A stretch of 31,536 nucleotides of DNA, taken from contig RPFO01001978.1 of NCBI GenBank assembly GCA_009746045.1, positions 1-31,536 on the forward strand, read 5' to 3'. Under the pieces are notes generated by a model that saw nothing but the letters and a program-made list of their open reading frames with translations, was not told the origin of the DNA and ran no database searches. This DNA is from Mesostigma viride (lineage: Eukaryota > Streptophyta > Mesostigmatophyceae > Mesostigmatales > Mesostigmataceae). Numbering within the stretch: the stretch's first letter is position 1; each line of letters opens with the position of its first letter. The position numbers and the translations under genes are program-made. Of the stretch, positions 19,585 through 28,154 are shown piece by piece.

Positions 19585-20367
19585 CTAGTCGCATGCATTC
19601 CTTGCTCTCTCCACCAAAGCAGAGGCCAGGACGACCCTTTCCACGACCTTTTCAATTTCCTCCCCCTCAGCATCAGCAACAACGGTCATGGCAAATCGGG
19701 CTTGGCGCTTAACCCCCGATGCCAGAACGGCAGCCATCTCCACACGAGTTTTTGAGACTTCAACAGGTACAGGCAATTCGCCGACCGCAAAAGTAAGCCT
19801 TGCGAGGTGCGGGACCCACCAATCACCTTCCAAAAATCCGCAACCCCATCCAATCATGAAATACAACAACAGGTCTGCGCCCATGGCGCCTGCGATATCC
19901 AAGTCGTCATGCGAAACAATCGCATGCACGTCATCCTCCGAGCACAGCATCCATGTAAAAACGGCGTCCCCGAAACCTTGGCAGTAGGCATACGAGTCAA
20001 AGTCAGGGTGATTCAACATCCATTCCCGCGACCTGACCGCCATTCTTTCCAGACTTCCAGCACTGTCCACCTCAAAACTCAGGACAAGAGGTCCTTCACC
20101 AGCACTGGACTCGCCATGCACAAACAACAAGCCTCCTTTGATCACCTCTTGCAACTCCCCTGACAACTTGGCGTGTCCATCACAAAAAGGCATGCAATCC
20201 GTCCCGAATGGAAGCTGGCAATCCCGGGCGATACACCCCCCCTTTTTTGCAAACAAATCCTTCACCCTCCCTGCCATTCCCGTTCGCACGCTGACATGAC
20301 GCACGCACAAGTCATCCCCTCCTGCTCTCGCTTCCTGGCACCACGCAACCGTGCATTTGACCGCCAT
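19585..20367 (-). CDS. Small protein with two N-terminal Cys/His zinc-binding motifs (3)
   Basis: A 260-residue protein beginning MAVKCTVAWCQEA. The first putative zinc site is C-x4-C-x10-C-x2-H (CTVAWC...LCVRH). The second is a Cys-rich segment, GGCIARDCQLPFGTDCMPFC, followed by DGH. The body contains ACxHGES-like and VLSFEVDSAG strands, then FDSYAYCQGFGDAVFTWM, aligning by eye with DSAYGFAHGL and ESAYECARLV of the two sister proteins. The end is Ala/Val/Glu-rich (EEIEKVVERVVLASALVERA). The ATG follows GGTCGCAG directly. A palindrome lies 40 bp upstream (20407-20420), within a leader nearly identical to that of the next gene. No known family is recognised. Confidence 0.75.
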   Translation of the reverse strand: MAVKCTVAWCQEARAGGDDLCVRHVSVRTGMAGRVKDLFAKKGGCIARDCQLPFGTDCMPFCDGHAKLSGELQEVIKGGLLFVHGESSAGEGPLVLSFEVDSAGSLERMAVRSREWMLNHPDFDSYAYCQGFGDAVFTWMLCSEDDVHAIVSHDDLDIAGAMGADLLLYFMIGWGCGFLEGDWWVPHLARLTFAVGELPVPVEVSKTRVEMAAVLASGVKRQARFAMTVVADAEGEEIEKVVERVVLASALVERARNACD

Positions 20368-20420
20368 CTGCGACCACCAACACCGTTTGATACACATTTC
20401 TCACCGTCAACGGCCGTTGG
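20368..20420 (-). promoter_or_regulatory. Leader module of zinc-motif gene (3)
   Basis: Between palindrome and ATG the sense strand reads GTTGACGGTGAGAAATG, then TATCAAACGGTGT, then a G/T-rich end in GCAG. The same module precedes the gene at 20669-21286 with few changes. GTGAGA to GCAG would be a 37-base intron if spliced; the twin gives 38. This is either a very short leader intron or a conserved promoter/leader. Confidence 0.55.
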
Positions 20421-20660
20421 CTTGAAACAACAAGAATGATTTATTACTCGCACGAAAATCACACCATTTTCCAGCCTCCAACGGCCGTTGGCGCACGAAA
20501 AATGCACGAAAAAAATTTTTATTATGCATTTATTGATTACATCCATAGTGCCACGTGGCGAATCACACCCAACTTTCCAGCTGCCAACGGCCGTTGGCGC
20601 AAAGAAAATCAAACCCTAATTTGCAGGTTCCAACGGCCGTTGGCGCAAAGAAAATCACAC
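20420..20660. repeat. Duplicated intergenic segment with palindromes (copy A)
   Basis: Three more palindrome copies at 20478, 20584 and 20630 are embedded in a segment that is repeated at about 21340-21575. Both contain TTATTATGCATTTATT, ACATCCAT(A/G)GTGCCACGTGGC and AAAGAAAATCAAACCCTAAT. The similarity continues into the 3' end of the neighbouring gene. Confidence 0.85.
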
Positions 20661-20668
20661 CCAACACT

Positions 20669-21286
20669 TCAGTCGCATAATCGATTCGCGTCAGTCACGC
20701 ACTCGAACTTGTACTCCTGCCCCAGCGCGGACATCACCTCACGAACCGCTTTCTCAAACTCGTCAACACCGTCGGGTCCCCACTCATGCACGTATTCCCT
20801 CAACCAGAACATGCAATCTCCAGCAGACACGAACAGCCGGTCGATGATCAGGTCAGTGTGATGCTTGAAGTACTTGCCGTCCTTCAAGATGACCCATTCG
20901 AACCGTCCCACCTCCCCTAAACCCTTAAACCCTTCTCCCCTATCATATGGCCGCGTCATCTGTATCCAACTTTCATTACCATCAGCATCGATCGACTGAA
21001 AACAAATTGGGCTGGGTATTGATGGATCATAGGGCCTTATAGCACCACACCTCACAAGCACCTCCTCAAATGGCTCTACGGTCGGGTTTGGGAGTCCCCG
21101 ACCCTCGATATTGAAAACAAGAGCCGCGGCCTTCGCGACATCCGGTTTCAAAAGAGACCTTTCACCCTCCTTGGGCTTAAAATCCAGCTTAATGTCCGGC
21201 AGAAGCCTGAGCGCGCTCTTAACCACTCCCAGAAGCCTGTCTTCCAAGTTGATCCACTCGCCCCCCTCCGTCCTGTAGAACGTCAT
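20669..21286 (-). CDS. Unrecognised 205-residue protein
   Basis: Begins MTFYRTEGGEWINLEDRL, with the ATG directly after GTTGCAG. No zinc motif is present. Visible parts are a helical start (LLGVVKSALRLLPDI), a Pro-rich middle (IRPYDPSIPSPICFQ), a strand-rich segment (GRFEWVILKDGKYFKHH) and a C-terminal helix (DEFEKAVREVMSALGQE). No family is recognised. The 5' leader is almost the same as that of the next gene (20367), with the palindrome 41 bp upstream. The 3' end has a second, truncated copy at 21575-21660. Another palindrome begins 26 bp after the stop. Confidence 0.7.
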   Translation of the reverse strand: MTFYRTEGGEWINLEDRLLGVVKSALRLLPDIKLDFKPKEGERSLLKPDVAKAAALVFNIEGRGLPNPTVEPFEEVLVRCGAIRPYDPSIPSPICFQSIDADGNESWIQMTRPYDRGEGFKGLGEVGRFEWVILKDGKYFKHHTDLIIDRLFVSAGDCMFWLREYVHEWGPDGVDEFEKAVREVMSALGQEYKFECVTDANRLCD

Positions 21287-21340
21287 CTGCAACCCACCGA
21301 CACCGTTTGATATACATTTCTCACCGTCAACGGCCGTTGG
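21287..21340 (-). promoter_or_regulatory. Leader module of the 205-residue gene
   Basis: The palindrome variant TCAACGGCCGTTGG (21327-21340) is followed on the sense strand by ACGGTGAGAAATGTATATC, AAACGGTGTCGG and GTTGCAG before the ATG. It matches the module at 20368-20420 in order, spacing (41 versus 40 bp) and most bases. Confidence 0.55.
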
Positions 21341-21574
21341 CTTGAAAAAACAACAAGAATTTTAAGATTTATTACGCGCACAAATCACACACTAGTTTTC
21401 AGTCTCCAACGGCCGTTGGCGCACGAAAAATGTTTTATTATGCATTTATTAATTACATCCATGGTGCCACGTGGCAAACCACACCCTACTTCCGGTTGCA
21501 AAGAAAATCAAACCCTAATTTGCAAGTTCCAACGGCCGTTGGCGCAAGAAAATCACACCCAAAATTTCTTCAGT
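21341..21574. repeat. Duplicated intergenic segment with palindromes (copy B)
   Basis: This is the counterpart of 20420-20660. It carries palindromes at 21406 and 21529; the third (20584 in copy A) is lost with a deletion near 21495, where CCGGTTGC adjoins AAAGAAAATC. Confidence 0.85.
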
Positions 21575-21660
21575 CGCAGAATCCATTCCCCTCACGCAGT
21601 CGAACAGGGGTACTGTTCCCCCAGCGCGGACATCGCCTCACAAATCGCCCTGGGGTACGA
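21575..21660 (-). pseudogene. Truncated duplicate of the 3' end of the 205-residue gene
   Basis: The minus strand reads RAICEAMSALGEQYPCSTA then stop. This parallels KAVREVMSALGQEYKFECV at the end of the gene at 20669-21286, and the DNA stays alike beyond the early stop (GGATTCTGCGACTGA versus CGATTATGCGACTGA). Only about the last 28 codons remain. The tail lies 10 bp downstream of the MYND gene stop. Confidence 0.75.
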
Positions 21661-21670
21661 TTTAGTCCCC

Positions 21671-22461
21671 TCAAAAAACCTTGAACATTTCACCTTTGAA
21701 CTTGAAATGCACTTCACCCCCCATCCGAATTACAAGTCCGGCCAAATTGACACCAGACCAGCTGTCTGTAACGTCGCCGTGCATAGTGCTGAGAGACTTT
21801 CTCGCCTCACGATACTTGTTACACCACTTCTTGTGTTCCTCCCAGTCCGCACGCTGGCATTCGGCAGCACAATACCGGACGTCTCGACAACCCCCGCACT
21901 TGCGGTGGACACCCTCCATCACAGAGCACGCCTGATTCGAGCAACACTTTGGAAGCGAGCCCAGCATCGGCCCTCCCACCCCCGGGAGAACGATCATCCG
22001 TGAAAACGTCAATTTCACGGACTCGGAATTCCCGAATGTAAAATGGAAACCTTCAAACCCCCCCCCTCTACTCTCGCCGATACGGTCAATCTCGGCTGCG
22101 CCTCACTCGCGTCTGGAAATTTCCCCCACTGGTCTTTCTCCCACTGGTCCCACCCAACCTTTCCGACATACGACACCAAAAGTCGAAACTCGACGTCTCG
22201 ATTGAGTGGAACCCGATCCGCCGGCGTGGGCTTGTAGAATCCGCCAGCCAAGGCGAAGTACATGTCCAGCAACTGGAGCTTAATCTGTCGTCCTACTGAT
22301 GCGAACGAGTCATACACGACCAAAACCGCAAACTGGCGACCCAGGCGCTTCTCGTGCTGCCGTACCCATCCGTGGATCTCGCGAGCCCGGTTAAGTACGT
22401 TTGCTGCCACGCAGGCAATCGCAGCGCGGGTCGAAGATTCCAGCTCGCCCGTCTCCGCCAT
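21671..22461 (-). CDS. MYND zinc-finger protein 1 (frame broken at a 9-C run)
   Basis: Two frames make one gene. The 5' part begins MAETGELESSTRAAIACV and includes GRQFAVLVVYDSFASV, KLQLLDMYFALAGGF and EFRLLVSYVGKVG. The 3' part carries a MYND finger: CSNQAC, then KCGGCRDVRYCAAECQRADW and HKKWC, the C6HC pattern typical of MYND, a protein-protein interaction module. A 9-C run at 22058-22066 separates the frames. The shifted reading (FEGFHFTFGNSES then VKLTFSRMIV) matches the intact paralogue at 28155-28931 in layout. The ATG lies six bases after GCCGCAG. A palindrome is 69 bp upstream. The break is probably a homopolymer length error, though a real mutation is possible. Confidence 0.8.
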
Positions 22462-22529
22462 CCCTCCCCTGCGGCACGTGCGTAATACGTAAGTAATATT
22501 TTCAACCCCCCTTTTGACATTTCTCCATC

Positions 22530-22543
22530 CCAACGGCCGTTGG
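22530..22543. repeat. Palindrome CCAACGGCCGTTGG upstream of MYND gene 1
   Basis: Single copy, followed on the plus strand by CGCAAGAAAATCACACCC, the same 3' flank as the intronic array units. It lies between MYND gene 1 and the F-box gene. Confidence 0.95.
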
Positions 22544-22685
22544 CGCAAGAAAATCACACCCAAAGTCAACGATTGATGACGGCCTCATATAGCAAAATTG
22601 AAGATTAAAATTATTGATACATCATCCACAAAACTCCTAATCGAAATAGGTATCCCTCCAATCGGACAAGAAAAGAGGCTTCTCG

Positions 22686-23644
22686 TCAATTCTGGGCAAA
22701 ATCGGCCCAACTCCCCACCCTTGCCAAATCCCTGATATAGAAATCAAGTTCCACCTCATTCTCATCCCCGCAAAAGCGAAGGATTTCGGATCCATCTTCC
22801 CATTCGTCCCATTCCCCACTAGCTTTAGCTTTCTGTGTAAATTTTTGTATGACAATTTCGGCCACGAGGTTCTCAACCCCTCTATTCCTGTCCTCCAGAA
22901 GCCTTAAACCCTCAGACGTCACATCAGTAGACGTCTCCCCTCTGTCCAACAGCCACAGCGCCAGTCCAAATTCGGCGGCATCCAGAGGAAGACTCTCCAA
23001 GTACGACGGCGTCAGCCAATCACGAAAACCGCGATTGGTACGTTCGTTCGAAAAGTAGAGCATGCTCTTCAATCCCCATATATACTCATTAGCAGCCAGC
23101 ATCTCCATCTCCTTAGCCACCTTTTCCCTCTCCTCAACTTGCTGTTTTAAGTCCTCGTCTCTCTCGAGCTCGCTTACGTCAAAATACACCTCCCACATAC
23201 ACCTCTCGTCTCGAAAGTCACGGGACCAATCCTCCCAGTAACCCCGAACTGCAGTCATTCTGTCAAACGTCTCCAGACAGACCCTTCGGAACGCCCCCCC
23301 CTTTCCGCCAGCTGCTCCTTCCCTAGATACGCGTGAAATGGTCTAGTAGACCACAAATACGGCGTAAATGGCACTCGTGGCACTCTTCTGTCCGCCACCG
23401 AAACACAAAATACCCGCCATCGACAGCCAAGCCCAGCAACCGCAGCTTGCGCCTTCCGACTCACGCACTCAAAACGTGCCTGATCAATCAAGCCTAGGAA
23501 ACTGGCAACATGCGTTACCACCTCCAGCGGCATATCCATCAGGTGAAGCACAGCCACCATCTCCGTCCTCTTGTTAGCTCCAACCTCGCAGGAGGCGCCC
23601 TTGTCCTCCGTCTGCCTCTTCTGCTTGCTCTCCCCTACTCCCAT
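22686..23644 (-). CDS. F-box-like protein 1 (frame broken at an 8-C run)
   Basis: The ATG at 23644 starts MGVGESKQKRQTED. An F-box-like motif follows: LMDMPLEVVTHVASFLGL, then IDQARFECVSRKAQAAVAG. F-box proteins usually link substrates to SCF ubiquitin ligases through Skp1. After an 8-C run (23294-23301) the frame changes and continues FRRVCLETFDRMTAVRG, with a coiled-coil-like KQQVEEREKVAKEMEML, then EYIWGLKSMLYFSNE and LESLPLDAAEFGLALWL. The second half aligns by eye with the intact paralogue at 26849-27754 (ELWGLRSIFWF, LEGLPLEGGGMACAV). CAG lies four bases before the ATG. No palindrome lies within 200 bp upstream. The break is probably a homopolymer error. Confidence 0.75.
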
Positions 23645-23719
23645 TCGCCTGCATACACACCAGCCAAAACAGTATTTTGAGGCATCCTATTCACTACGAA
23701 TTATTCGTGCCACAGGATA

Positions 23720-25790
23720 CACATTTTTTTAAACACATCTTCATCTTTTTCTGGCCCTTAATGGGCAGAAAAATTGTTATAACCACCACTAAGCTGCTTA
23801 AAAGACACATCCTGCCTTACTGCCACATGAAAAGAATAAAATGCACATGATAATGTTTTTCAAGTCTAACGGCCGTTGGCTCACAACCCCCCTGTGGGAA
23901 GGGTGGATGCCTTACGAACCAGTCAAGCCCATCTTTATGCTCATTTTTGGAGGCCTTTCTTGGAAGAAAAATGGTAATAACCATCACTAAGCTGCATGAA
24001 AGACACATCCTGCCTTACTGCCACAAAATGAAAAGAATGAAATGCACATGATAATGTTTTTCCAATTCCAACGGCCGTTGGCTCACAACCCGCCTATGGG
24101 AAGGGTGGAGGCCTTACGAACCAGTCAAGCCCATCTTTATGCTCAGGTAGATTTTTCAGAGGCCTTTCTTGGAAGAAAAATGGTGATAGCCACCACTAAG
24201 CTGCATAAAAGACACATCCTGCCTTATTGCCACCCAATTAAACGAATGAAATGCACATGATAATGTTTTTCAAGTCTAACGGCCGTTGGCTCACAACCCC
24301 CCTATGGGAAGGGTGGAGGCCTTACGAACCAGTCAACCACATCTTTATGCTCAGCTAGATTTTTGGAGGCCTTGCTTGGAAGAAAAATGGTAAATAGCCA
24401 CCACTAAGCTGCATGAAAGACACATCCTGCCTTATTGCCACCCAATGAAACGAATGAAATGCACATGATAATGTTTTTCCAATTCCAACGGCCGTTGGCT
24501 CACAACCCCCCTCTGGGAAGGGTGGATGCCTTACGAACCAGTCAACCACATCTTTATGCTCAGCTAGATTTTTGGAGGCCTTTCTTGGAAGGCACATGGT
24601 AATAACCTTCACTAAGCTGCATGAAAGACACATCCTGCCTTATTGCCACCAAATGAAACGAATGAAATGCACATGATAATTTTTTTCAAGTCTAACGGCC
24701 GTTGGCTCACAACCCCCGTGTGGGAAGGGTGGATGCCTTACGAACCAGTCAACCACATCTTTATGCTCAGCTAGATTTTTGGAGGCCTTTCTTGGAAGAA
24801 AAATGGTAATAGCCACCACTAAGCTGAATGAAAGATACATCCTGGCTGATTGCCAACCCACTCAAAGGAATGAAATGCACATGATAATGTTTTTCAAGTC
24901 CAACGGCCGTTGGCTCACAACCCCCCTCTGGGAAGGGTGGATGCCTTACGAACCAGTCAAGCCCATCTTTATGCTCAGCTAGATTTTTCAGAGGCCTTTC
25001 TTGGAAGAAAAATGGTAAATAGCCACCACTAAGCTGCATGAAAGACACATCCTGCCTTATTGCCACCAAATGAAACGAATGAAATGCACATGATAATTTT
25101 TTTCAAGTCTAACGGCCGTTGGCTCACAACCCCCGTGTGGGAAGGGTGGATGCCTTACGAACCAGTCAACCACATCTTTATGCTCAGCTAGATTTTTGGA
25201 GGCCTTTCTTGGAAGGCACATGGTAATAACCTTCACTAAGCTGCATGAAAGACGCATCCTGCCTTACTGCCACCAAATGAAAAGAATCAAATGCACATGA
25301 TAATGTTTTTCCAATTCCAACGGCCGTTGGCTCACAACCCCCCTGTGGGAAGGGTGGATGCCTTACGAACCATTCAACCACATCTTTATGCTCAGCTATA
25401 TTTTTGGAGGCCTTTCTTGGAAGAAAAATGGTAAATAGCCACCACTAAGCTGCATGAAAGACACATCCTGCCTTATTGCCACCCAATGAAACGAATGAAA
25501 TGCACATGATAATGTTTTTCCAATTCCAACGGCCGTTGGCTCACAACCCCCCTCTGGGAAGGGTGGATGCCTTACGAACCAGTCAAGCCCATCTTTATGC
25601 TCAGCTAGATTTTTTGGAGGCCTTTCTTGGAAGAAAAATGGTAATAGCCACCACTAAGCTGCATGAAAGACACATCCTGGCTGCTTGCCACCCTATCAAA
25701 CGAATAAAAAGCATAAGATAATGTTTTTCCAATTCCAACGGCCGTTGGCTCACAACCCCCTTCGGGTAGAGGCCTTACGGACCAGTCAGA
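23720..25790. repeat. ~208-bp satellite array, each unit with the palindrome
   Basis: Ten palindromes start near 23866, 24068, 24286, 24485, 24692, 24900, 25109, 25317, 25526 and 25735, spaced 199-218 bp, mostly 207-209. Each is followed by CTCACAACCCCCCTGTGGG, then GGATGCCTTACGAACCAGTC, GGAGGCCTTTCTTGGAAG, CACTAAGCTGCATGAAAG, and ATGCACATGATAATGTTTTT before the next copy. Two palindrome forms alternate loosely: CTAACGGCCGTTGG and CCAACGGCCGTTGG. Short open frames on both strands repeat with the unit and are not genes. Confidence 0.95.
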
Positions 25791-26154
25791 AATAGTGTCC
25801 ACCAAGCTGTTCCCCCCACACCCACAGTTGTCCTTGTCCACATACCTTTCCAGTACAGTTGTCCTCAGCTTCTCAGCAACGGGCGACTCCTCTCCTTGCT
25901 GCCTTGACAGATATCACATAAACAAAACACGATCACGAGAGCATCAGGATTGTTAGAGGTTTCCTCCATCTCAAAACCGTAAGATACACACACCTCAAAA
26001 ACCAACTTTCTTGTCCTCCCAAATAACATATGTTTTTAAATGTAAAATAAATCACATTCATATTCTGTCACTTGATTTAACCACACAATTTTTCAGGTCC
26101 AACGCCCGTTGGCATTACGCCTCTTCCCGGTAAAAGAGTATTTATTGCCCCAAC
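25791..26154. other. Spacer with one altered palindrome
   Basis: No gene is recognised. It includes CCAACGCCCGTTGG (26099-26112), a palindrome copy with one central base changed, preceded by TTTTTCAGGT as in other copies. Confidence 0.6.
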
Positions 26155-26339
26155 CCCACAAAAAACTCGTTCCGGACCTGATCGAAGCGAAGAGCACTGC
26201 CAGGGATCGGAGTCGAGCCAGATTTGTGTGCGGAACATGATGGCTGGCCTACCTCACTCCCCAACATCAATGTGGACCTGGGTTCGAACCCTGTCAGTGC
26301 TATTCGCTTCGAACAGTTCCGGAACGAGTTTTTTGTGGG
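26155..26339. repeat. 51-bp inverted repeat (foldback element) with tRNA-like T-arm sequence
   Basis: The left arm 26155-26205 and right arm 26289-26339 are reverse complements at about 47 of 51 positions, separated by 83 bp. Both arms include CACAAAAAACTCGTTCCGGA-type sequence at the outside and AGCACTG/CAGTGCT inside. Just before the right arm lies GGGTTCGAACCC (26280-26291), matching the tRNA T-arm/B-box consensus, and the left side has a related GAGTCGAGCC. A full tRNA fold is not seen. It may be a MITE-like foldback element or a tRNA-derived SINE relic. Confidence 0.8.
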
Positions 26340-26672
26340 TGTGGAGAAATAATGTCGACATTTTCGGTGACTGTTCAGCTTAAAAAAATCACAAGCAGAT
26401 GCGACGGCCCCTCCATTAAACAAATTATCCACCACTGTTGCGCTACACTAGCAATGTTTGTCAAGGTCCAACGGCCGTTGGCATCAAATAAATCACAACC
26501 ATTGGTCACTCCATTTAACAAAATACCCACAACTTTTTAACCACACTAGAAATGTTTTTTGAGGTCCAACGGCCGTTGGAATCCAAAAAATGCCGAATTC
26601 ATGTCAAATTTATATATATGTGACAGTTGACAGAATTAGAGATAATTAAATGATCAAACCCAGCTTTAGAAC
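26340..26672. other. Spacer with two palindrome copies
   Basis: No gene is recognised. Palindromes lie at 26468-26481 and 26566-26579, each preceded by AGGT and followed by A-rich sequence. Confidence 0.6.
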
Positions 26673-26745
26673 TCAATATTAGAATTCAAAATTTATTAAT
26701 GAAATTTATCTTTCACCATTCAACCTCAACATTAAGTCCCCTTTG
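26673..26745. repeat. Partial duplicate of the 3' end of F-box gene 2
   Basis: TCAATATTAGAATTCAAAAT and the following ATTCAACCTC and GTCCCCTTT match 26806-26900, which covers the 3' UTR and last codons of the F-box-like gene. This copy lacks about 21 bp of the coding end. Confidence 0.75.
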
Positions 26746-26848
26746 TGTTTTATTGAATTATTTAGCCATCAGCTTTACACATCATCAAAAATTGGCGAAT
26801 TTCATTCAATATTAGAATTCAAAATTTATGAATGAAATTTATGTTTCA

Positions 26849-27754
26849 TCATTCAACCTCTTCAGAATCCTCATCCAAACACAACATCATGTCCCCTTTC
26901 CACTTGTACATACTACTCTCGGCCAAATACAGCAAGCGTGCCTTCTTCCCCCCAAAAAACTTGAGATAATCCGGGGGGAAGATTGTTCCGCTGAGGACCT
27001 GCATAGCTAACTCCACCAAAACGCTTGCCATATCCTCCTCCCTACACCTCCTCTCTAATAAGGCCTTCATGTCTGCGTTCTCATCAAATCCCATGATCAG
27101 AACTGCACATGCCATTCCTCCCCCCTCCAGAGGCAGCCCCTCCAAAAGCTTCACCCATTCTGCCTCCCTACGCGCTCTCCTCCCCGGAGGAAAAAAAATG
27201 TCCTCATCCGGGTCATAAGGAGTATCGCAGAACCAGAAAATGCTCCTTAACCCCCATAGTTCATAATTATCGTACAAGTCATCCATTTCCTTTCCCAATT
27301 GGCGTAAGCGAGCTGTCCACCCCCTCCAATTCCTCTCCAACACACGTCTCCTCTCAGCACGCTCGGACCTGAACAACCCTCCCATCGTCCTTACTCGTGC
27401 ATGTCCCTCTGGTGCTGGCTGGCGTCCTAACACCTCCTCAACTTCTTCACAATATACCTTAAAATACATTCCCCTTGTGACGAGTGTGTAGGGGGTGATA
27501 TCAGCGCTTGCACACTTTACTTGCCCGCCATACAATTCTCGGAAAAGAGACTCAGTTATCAATGTACGAGGACCATCCCCGAATGCGTCCACGAACCCAG
27601 AAATTAACTTAAAGCTGAATTGGGGTTCATACCTCCCCGACACCGCTTCCCTAGCCCCTCTACAAACTGCTTCAAAGCGGGCTACGTCGGGCGCCTCCAT
27701 AAAAGCTGCGACTTCGGTCCAAATTTCCCACGGCAGTGAGATATCCCCTTCCAT
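26849..27754 (-). CDS. F-box-like protein 2
   Basis: An intact 301-residue protein beginning MEGDISLPWEIWTEVAAFME. An F-box-like motif opens it (ISLPWEIWTEVAAFM, then DVARFEAVCRGAREAV). The middle has GMYFKVYCEEVEEVLG and an Arg-rich helix (RSERAERRRVLERNW). A conserved segment follows, NYELWGLRSIFWFCD, then LLEGLPLEGGGMACAVL, as in the broken paralogue at 22686-23644. The C-terminus ends LDEDSEEVE. F-box proteins usually act as substrate adaptors of SCF ubiquitin ligases; that role here is inferred from the motif only. CAG lies 29 bases before the chosen ATG; 14 further codons are open upstream. A palindrome variant (CTAACGGCCGTTGG) is 121 bp upstream. Confidence 0.75.
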   Translation of the reverse strand: MEGDISLPWEIWTEVAAFMEAPDVARFEAVCRGAREAVSGRYEPQFSFKLISGFVDAFGDGPRTLITESLFRELYGGQVKCASADITPYTLVTRGMYFKVYCEEVEEVLGRQPAPEGHARVRTMGGLFRSERAERRRVLERNWRGWTARLRQLGKEMDDLYDNYELWGLRSIFWFCDTPYDPDEDIFFPPGRRARREAEWVKLLEGLPLEGGGMACAVLIMGFDENADMKALLERRCREEDMASVLVELAMQVLSGTIFPPDYLKFFGGKKARLLYLAESSMYKWKGDMMLCLDEDSEEVE

Positions 27755-27874
27755 TATCGGCCCCGACGTCAAACTTGTCCCCTCTGCACATAACATACAT
27801 CGACGTCCATCCTTTAAAAAAAATGAGGTTTGGTCGGAAAGAAAATATGCAAACGTTAGGCGAGGTTTCCAATC

Positions 27875-27888
27875 CCTAACGGCCGTTG
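27875..27888. repeat. Palindrome variant upstream of F-box gene 2
   Basis: CTAACGGCCGTTGG, the same variant as in half of the satellite units. Confidence 0.9.
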
Positions 27889-27938
27889 GGTCACTAATTG
27901 TTGTTTAACCCACTACAGTCGCATGAGAGAAAACGAAA

Positions 27939-28074
27939 GTCAATTTTATTCCAATTTCAAAGTGAAAGGAGAATCCACTATTACACCATTTTACAACACA
28001 AATCAGGTCAATTTTATTCCAATTTCAAAGTAAAAAGAGAATTCACCATTACACCATTTTACAACACAAATCAG
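27939..28074. repeat. Two 68-bp direct repeats
   Basis: Two adjacent copies (27939-28006 and 28007-28074) of an AT-rich unit starting GTCAATTTTATTCCAATTTC, with a few substitutions. They lie in the spacer between F-box gene 2 and the 3' end of MYND gene 2. Confidence 0.9.
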
Positions 28075-28154
28075 GACTAAATACACAAATTTCAAATCCA
28101 AAATGCGTCCAGTTATCCTCAAAAGCAAATTATTACTCTACATTTCCAGTTTTT

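Noticed and set aside
23817-25841. Repeated small proteins containing WFVRHPPFP and GGCEPTAV
   Set aside because: They recur with each satellite unit, in different frames, and lack start and stop consistency.
26193-26301. Functional tRNA gene (7-bp AGCACTG/CAGTGCT stem, B-box)
   Set aside because: No acceptable D-arm, A-box or anticodon arm could be drawn, and the stem is part of a longer 51-bp inverted repeat.
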